Below, piece by piece: positions 5,736 through 5,807 of a stretch of DNA of 5,807 bases. Source of the DNA: an uncultured Oscillospiraceae bacterium (GTDB lineage: Bacteria; Bacillota; Clostridia; Oscillospirales; Oscillospiraceae); contig CAKTQV010000025.1 in the NCBI GenBank assembly GCA_934597255.1, positions 1 to 5,807 on the forward strand, read 5' to 3'. The position numbers and the translations under genes were made by a program. The notes below the pieces were generated by a model. It worked only from the letters and a program-made list of their open reading frames with translations, was not told the DNA's origin and ran no database searches. Position 1 is the stretch's first letter. Each line of letters begins with the position of its first letter.

Positions 5736-5807
5736 CCTCACGGAGAGGGAAACGATGAAGTGAGAAGCGGGTGTACCTTGTAAATTAAACAATGTAAGAC
5801 GATCGAA
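5733..5807 (+). promoter_or_regulatory. Start of a structured 5' leader of unidentified type, cut by the window edge
   Basis: From the predicted start to the window end no ORF longer than a few codons opens. CGCCTCAC (5734-5741) can pair with GTGAG (5760-5764) plus GCG (5767-5769), forming an 8-bp helix with a bulged AA and an 18-nt loop. TTGT (5778-5781) and ACAA (5789-5792) could form a second small hairpin. A ribosomal protein leader or the beginning of a T-box is possible, but the visible part contains no diagnostic motif that I can match, such as the T-box TGGNACCGCG. Confidence 0.4.
5755..5763 (+). other. Two-codon ORF (Met-Lys-stop) in the leader
   Basis: ATG AAG TGA at 5755-5763 is preceded by a purine-rich GGAGAGGG (5742-5749) at workable ribosome-binding distance. 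It lies in the loop and 3' arm of the leader helix, so ribosome binding would compete with folding. It could be a minimal regulatory ORF or coincidence. Confidence 0.2.

Noticed and set aside
1218..5736. Shared 7-mer CAAGCGC after both promoters (1218-1224 and 5730-5736)
   Set aside because: The copies sit at very different distances from their promoters, and a single shared 7-mer in G+C-rich sequence is expected by chance.
5595..5792. Minus-strand ORF of 65 codons at the right end
   Set aside because: It covers the terminator hairpin, A-tracts and promoter; its Phe-rich sequence is simply the A-runs read in reverse.

Overview
The window looks like chromosome from a G+C-rich, endospore-forming member of the Clostridia, most like the Oscillospiraceae/Ruminococcaceae. 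This placement is inferred from three things: G/C-biased third codon positions, a SleB-type spore cortex hydrolase with a peptidoglycan-binding domain, and strong Shine-Dalgarno sequences. No rRNA or tRNA is present to confirm it.

Layout. Positions 1-988 hold the 3' part of a gene for a DUF4143-type AAA ATPase. Its composition is visibly less G+C-rich than the rest, and it ends in a strong intrinsic terminator (993-1038). A sigma-A type promoter with an extended -10 (1132-1160) then starts a same-strand run: ychF (GTPase-fold, predicted ATPase), a small DUF1624 membrane protein whose start lies inside the end of ychF, and thrS (threonyl-tRNA synthetase without an N-terminal TGS domain). A G+C-rich hairpin closes this run. 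Its 3' arm is also the Shine-Dalgarno of the next gene, a secreted SleB-like cell wall hydrolase (4930-5610). After a terminator-like hairpin there is a very strong-looking promoter (A-tracts, TTGACA, 17 bp, TGTTATTAT) with dyad symmetry. The window ends about 75 nt into its leader before any sizeable ORF begins.

How the parts fit. ychF and thrS are translation-related housekeeping genes, and DUF1624 between them is probably carried by translational coupling. No T-box leader is visible upstream of thrS, and the gaps there are short. In many bacteria thrS is followed by infC-rpmI-rplT, so the strong promoter at the right end could drive such a translation operon, but that gene is outside the window.

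I see no mobile element, CRISPR array, defence island or clear novel system. The most interesting points are small regulatory ones: the Shine-Dalgarno buried in a terminator-like hairpin, and the dyad-rich promoter followed by a structured leader with a two-codon ORF.
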